Shown in pieces: positions 21,366 through 23,386 of a stretch of 23,386 nt of DNA (the stretch's first letter is position 1; the number at the start of each line of letters is the position of its first letter). The DNA comes from an uncultured Dorea sp. Lineage in GTDB: Bacteria; Bacillota; Clostridia; Lachnospirales; Lachnospiraceae. The DNA is taken from contig CAJUFA010000042.1 of assembly GCA_910585725.1 (NCBI GenBank), positions 1 through 23,386 on the forward strand. The letters are read 5' to 3'. A program made the position numbers and the translations under genes. The notes beneath the pieces were generated by a model. It saw only the letters and a list, made by a program, of their open reading frames with translations. It was not told the origin of the DNA and did no database searches.

Positions 21366-23386
21366 TTATTTTTTATTTTCATTATTATTTTCTTTATTTT
21401 CAACATATCCGCACTGTCCGTCGCTGCAAAGAAGTTTATTCCCCTTCTCAACCATATAATTTCCACATCTCGGACAGCTTTTTACAGATGGTTTCTGCCA
21501 TGACATAAATTCACATTCCGGATTATCTTCACACCCATAATACTTTCTGCCTTTTTTCGTCTTGCGGATCACCACATCCTTCCCGCACACCGGACACGGG
21601 ACGCCGATCTTCTCAAGGTATGGCTTCGTATTCCGACATTCCGGGAATCCCGGACAGGCCAGGAACTTACCGTGGGGTCCGTACTTAATAACCATGTTCC
21701 TGCCGCACTGGTCACAGATCACATCTGTCACCTCATCCTCGATCTTCACCTGTTCCTGTTCTTCCTCTGCTTTTTCAACCGCTTCTTCAAGATCCGGATA
21801 GAAATTCTCTATGATCGTCTTCCACTTCACCTTGCCCTCCGCGACGCTATCCAGAAGGCTCTCCATATTGGCCGTAAAATTCACATCCACAATACTCGGA
21901 AAGGATTCCGTCATGATATGGTTAACCACCTCGCCTATCTCTGTCAGATAGAGATTCTTATTCTCCTTCGCCACATAGCGTCTGGCAATAATGGTCGAGA
22001 TCGTGGGCGCGTACGTACTCGGACGTCCGATTCCCAGTTCTTCCAGGGTCTTCACCAGGGCAGCTTCCGTGTAATGAGCCGGAGGCTGTGTAAAATGCTG
22101 CTTCGTCTCAAACTCTGTCTTCGACAACTTCGTATTCTGATCCAGCCCTTTCATCAGAACATTGCTTTTTTCTTTCTCTTCTTCCGCTTCCATATAGACG
22201 GAACGAAAACCTTCAAATACGACCTTTGACGCCGCGACGGTAAACCGGTACCGTCCGGCTGCAATCTTCACCGAGGTCGTCTCATACCTTGCCGGCTGCA
22301 TCCTGCTGGCCACGAATCGTTTCCACACAAGCTGATACAGGCGGAACTGATCCCTGCTGAGCGACTCTTTGACAGCCGCGGGAGTACGGCTTACATCCGT
22401 CGGCCGGATCGCTTCATGCGCGTCCTGAATATTTTTACTGCCGCTGCCCTTTCCTGTCCCGCCGGCCGCCACATATTCGTTTCCATAATTCGCCGCAATA
22501 TACTCCCTCACATTCGCGTCTGCCTCTTCTGACACTCTGGTGGAATCCGTACGCAGATATGTGATGAGGCCCACCGTTCCGTTTCCTTTGATGTCGATTC
22601 CTTCATAGAGCTGCTGCGCGATCCGCATCGTCTTCGCCGTAGCGAAATTCAGCGCCTTGGACGCCTCCTGCTGCAGTGTACTGGTGGTAAAAGGAATCGG
22701 CGCCTTCTTCATCCTCTCCCCTTTGTGGATATCCTCTATCCTATACTCCGCCGTCTCTATCTCTTTCAGGATCTCGTCTAATTCTTCTTTGGAACGAATC
22801 GTCATCTTCTTCTCATTCGTCCCGTAAAACTTGGCTGTCAGAGGCTTCTTTTCCCCTTCTACCTTCAGCTCCACATCCAGAGTCCAATACTCCTCCGGGA
22901 TAAATGCATTGATCTCATCTTCCCTGTCGGCGATAATCCGAAGAGCCACAGACTGGACGCGTCCGGCGCTTAAGCCTCTCTTGACCTTTGCCCACAAAAG
23001 AGGACTGATCCGGTATCCGACAACCCTGTCCAGAACCCGTCTTGCCTGCTGGGCGTCCACCAGATCCATATCAATCTCTCTGGCATTCTTAAGAGACGCC
23101 TTTACCGCATTCTTTGTGATCTCGTTAAAGCTGATCCGGTATGTCTTCTTATCCTCCAGTTTAAGCGCCCGGCTCAGATGCCAGGATATCGCTTCTCCCT
23201 CCCGGTCAGGGTCGGTCGCAAGGTATACTTTATCCGCTTTCTTCACTTCTTTGCGCAGTCCTGCAAGAATATCTCCTTTTCCACGGATCGTAATATATTT
23301 TGGCTCATAATCATGCTCTACGTCAACTCCCAGCTGACTCTTAGGCAGATCCCTTACGTGGCCGTTGGACGCGGTCACCACATAAT
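21366..23386 (-). CDS. topA: DNA topoisomerase I (type IA), 5' end outside the window
   Basis: Relaxes negatively supercoiled DNA. The visible part is about 672 residues and the frame continues past the window edge; the first residues seen (YVVTASNGHVRDLPKS) correspond to about 25 residues into a normal TopA, so only the very N-terminus is missing. The TOPRIM acidic motif TDPDREGE is at about visible residues 56-63 and the catalytic tyrosine is Tyr275 in GLITYLRTDS. The C-terminus carries three four-cysteine zinc ribbons, each with two CxxC or CxnC pairs (CDQC..., CPVC..., CPRC...). The GTG at 23379-23381 is internal and not a true start. The topA-codY order is common in Clostridia. Confidence 0.97.
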   Translation of the reverse strand, partial: YVVTASNGHVRDLPKSQLGVDVEHDYEPKYITIRGKGDILAGLRKEVKKADKVYLATDPDREGEAISWHLSRALKLEDKKTYRISFNEITKNAVKASLKNAREIDMDLVDAQQARRVLDRVVGYRISPLLWAKVKRGLSAGRVQSVALRIIADREDEINAFIPEEYWTLDVELKVEGEKKPLTAKFYGTNEKKMTIRSKEELDEILKEIETAEYRIEDIHKGERMKKAPIPFTTSTLQQEASKALNFATAKTMRIAQQLYEGIDIKGNGTVGLITYLRTDSTRVSEEADANVREYIAANYGNEYVAAGGTGKGSGSKNIQDAHEAIRPTDVSRTPAAVKESLSRDQFRLYQLVWKRFVASRMQPARYETTSVKIAAGRYRFTVAASKVVFEGFRSVYMEAEEEKEKSNVLMKGLDQNTKLSKTEFETKQHFTQPPAHYTEAALVKTLEELGIGRPSTYAPTISTIIARRYVAKENKNLYLTEIGEVVNHIMTESFPSIVDVNFTANMESLLDSVAEGKVKWKTIIENFYPDLEEAVEKAEEEQEQVKIEDEVTDVICDQCGRNMVIKYGPHGKFLACPGFPECRNTKPYLEKIGVPCPVCGKDVVIRKTKKGRKYYGCEDNPECEFMSWQKPSVKSCPRCGNYMVEKGNKLLCSDGQCGYVENKENNNENKK

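Noticed and set aside
1..23386. CRISPR array, prophage, toxin-antitoxin, restriction or other defence genes
   Set aside because: No regular repeat-spacer pattern, integrase, transposase, nuclease or toxin-like pair was found on either strand.

Overview
This is an ordinary core-genome stretch of a low-to-mid GC Firmicute. CodY, a perfect CIRCE operator ahead of groES-groEL, strong GGAGG-type ribosome binding sites and DUF5688/DUF6106-like proteins all point to a gut-type Lachnospiraceae (Clostridia). That is inferred from gene content; no species is assigned. Every protein gene and the single tRNA lie on the minus strand, so the window is transcribed from high to low coordinates.

In transcription order: topA (5' end cut by the window edge) and codY; a 101-aa protein of unknown function; groES-groEL with a sigma-A promoter and CIRCE; a 313-bp gene-free gap holding the groEL terminator and a 166-bp fully palindromic MITE-like element; a DUF6106-like membrane protein; guaB (IMP dehydrogenase) with its own promoter and terminator; galM; a membrane-anchored N-acetylmuramoyl-L-alanine amidase; aroK-yqeG; efp with its own promoter and terminator; a DUF5688-like protein; tRNA-Arg(CCG); a 209-aa membrane-anchored protein of unknown function; argS-alaX, tightly coupled; an HtrA/DegP-type protease with a terminator; a MATE transporter; a zinc-ribbon/acidic/membrane-anchor protein; a membrane diguanylate cyclase; and an AGCS alanine/sodium symporter.

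Functionally the genes cover translation (argS, alaX, efp, tRNA-Arg), protein quality control (groESL, htrA), nutrient sensing and GTP supply (codY and guaB, since CodY senses GTP and branched-chain amino acids), DNA topology (topA), the shikimate pathway, sugar and wall metabolism, transport and c-di-GMP signalling. Several gene starts proposed here lie downstream of the longest open frame, because a good Shine-Dalgarno sequence marks the inner codon.

I see no CRISPR array, prophage, transposase, toxin-antitoxin pair or defence island. The least ordinary item is the palindromic element at 17743-17908. Smaller oddities are an extra CIRCE half-site across the groES -10, short repeats around efp and DUF5688, and an acidic Asp/Tyr-rich zinc-ribbon protein.
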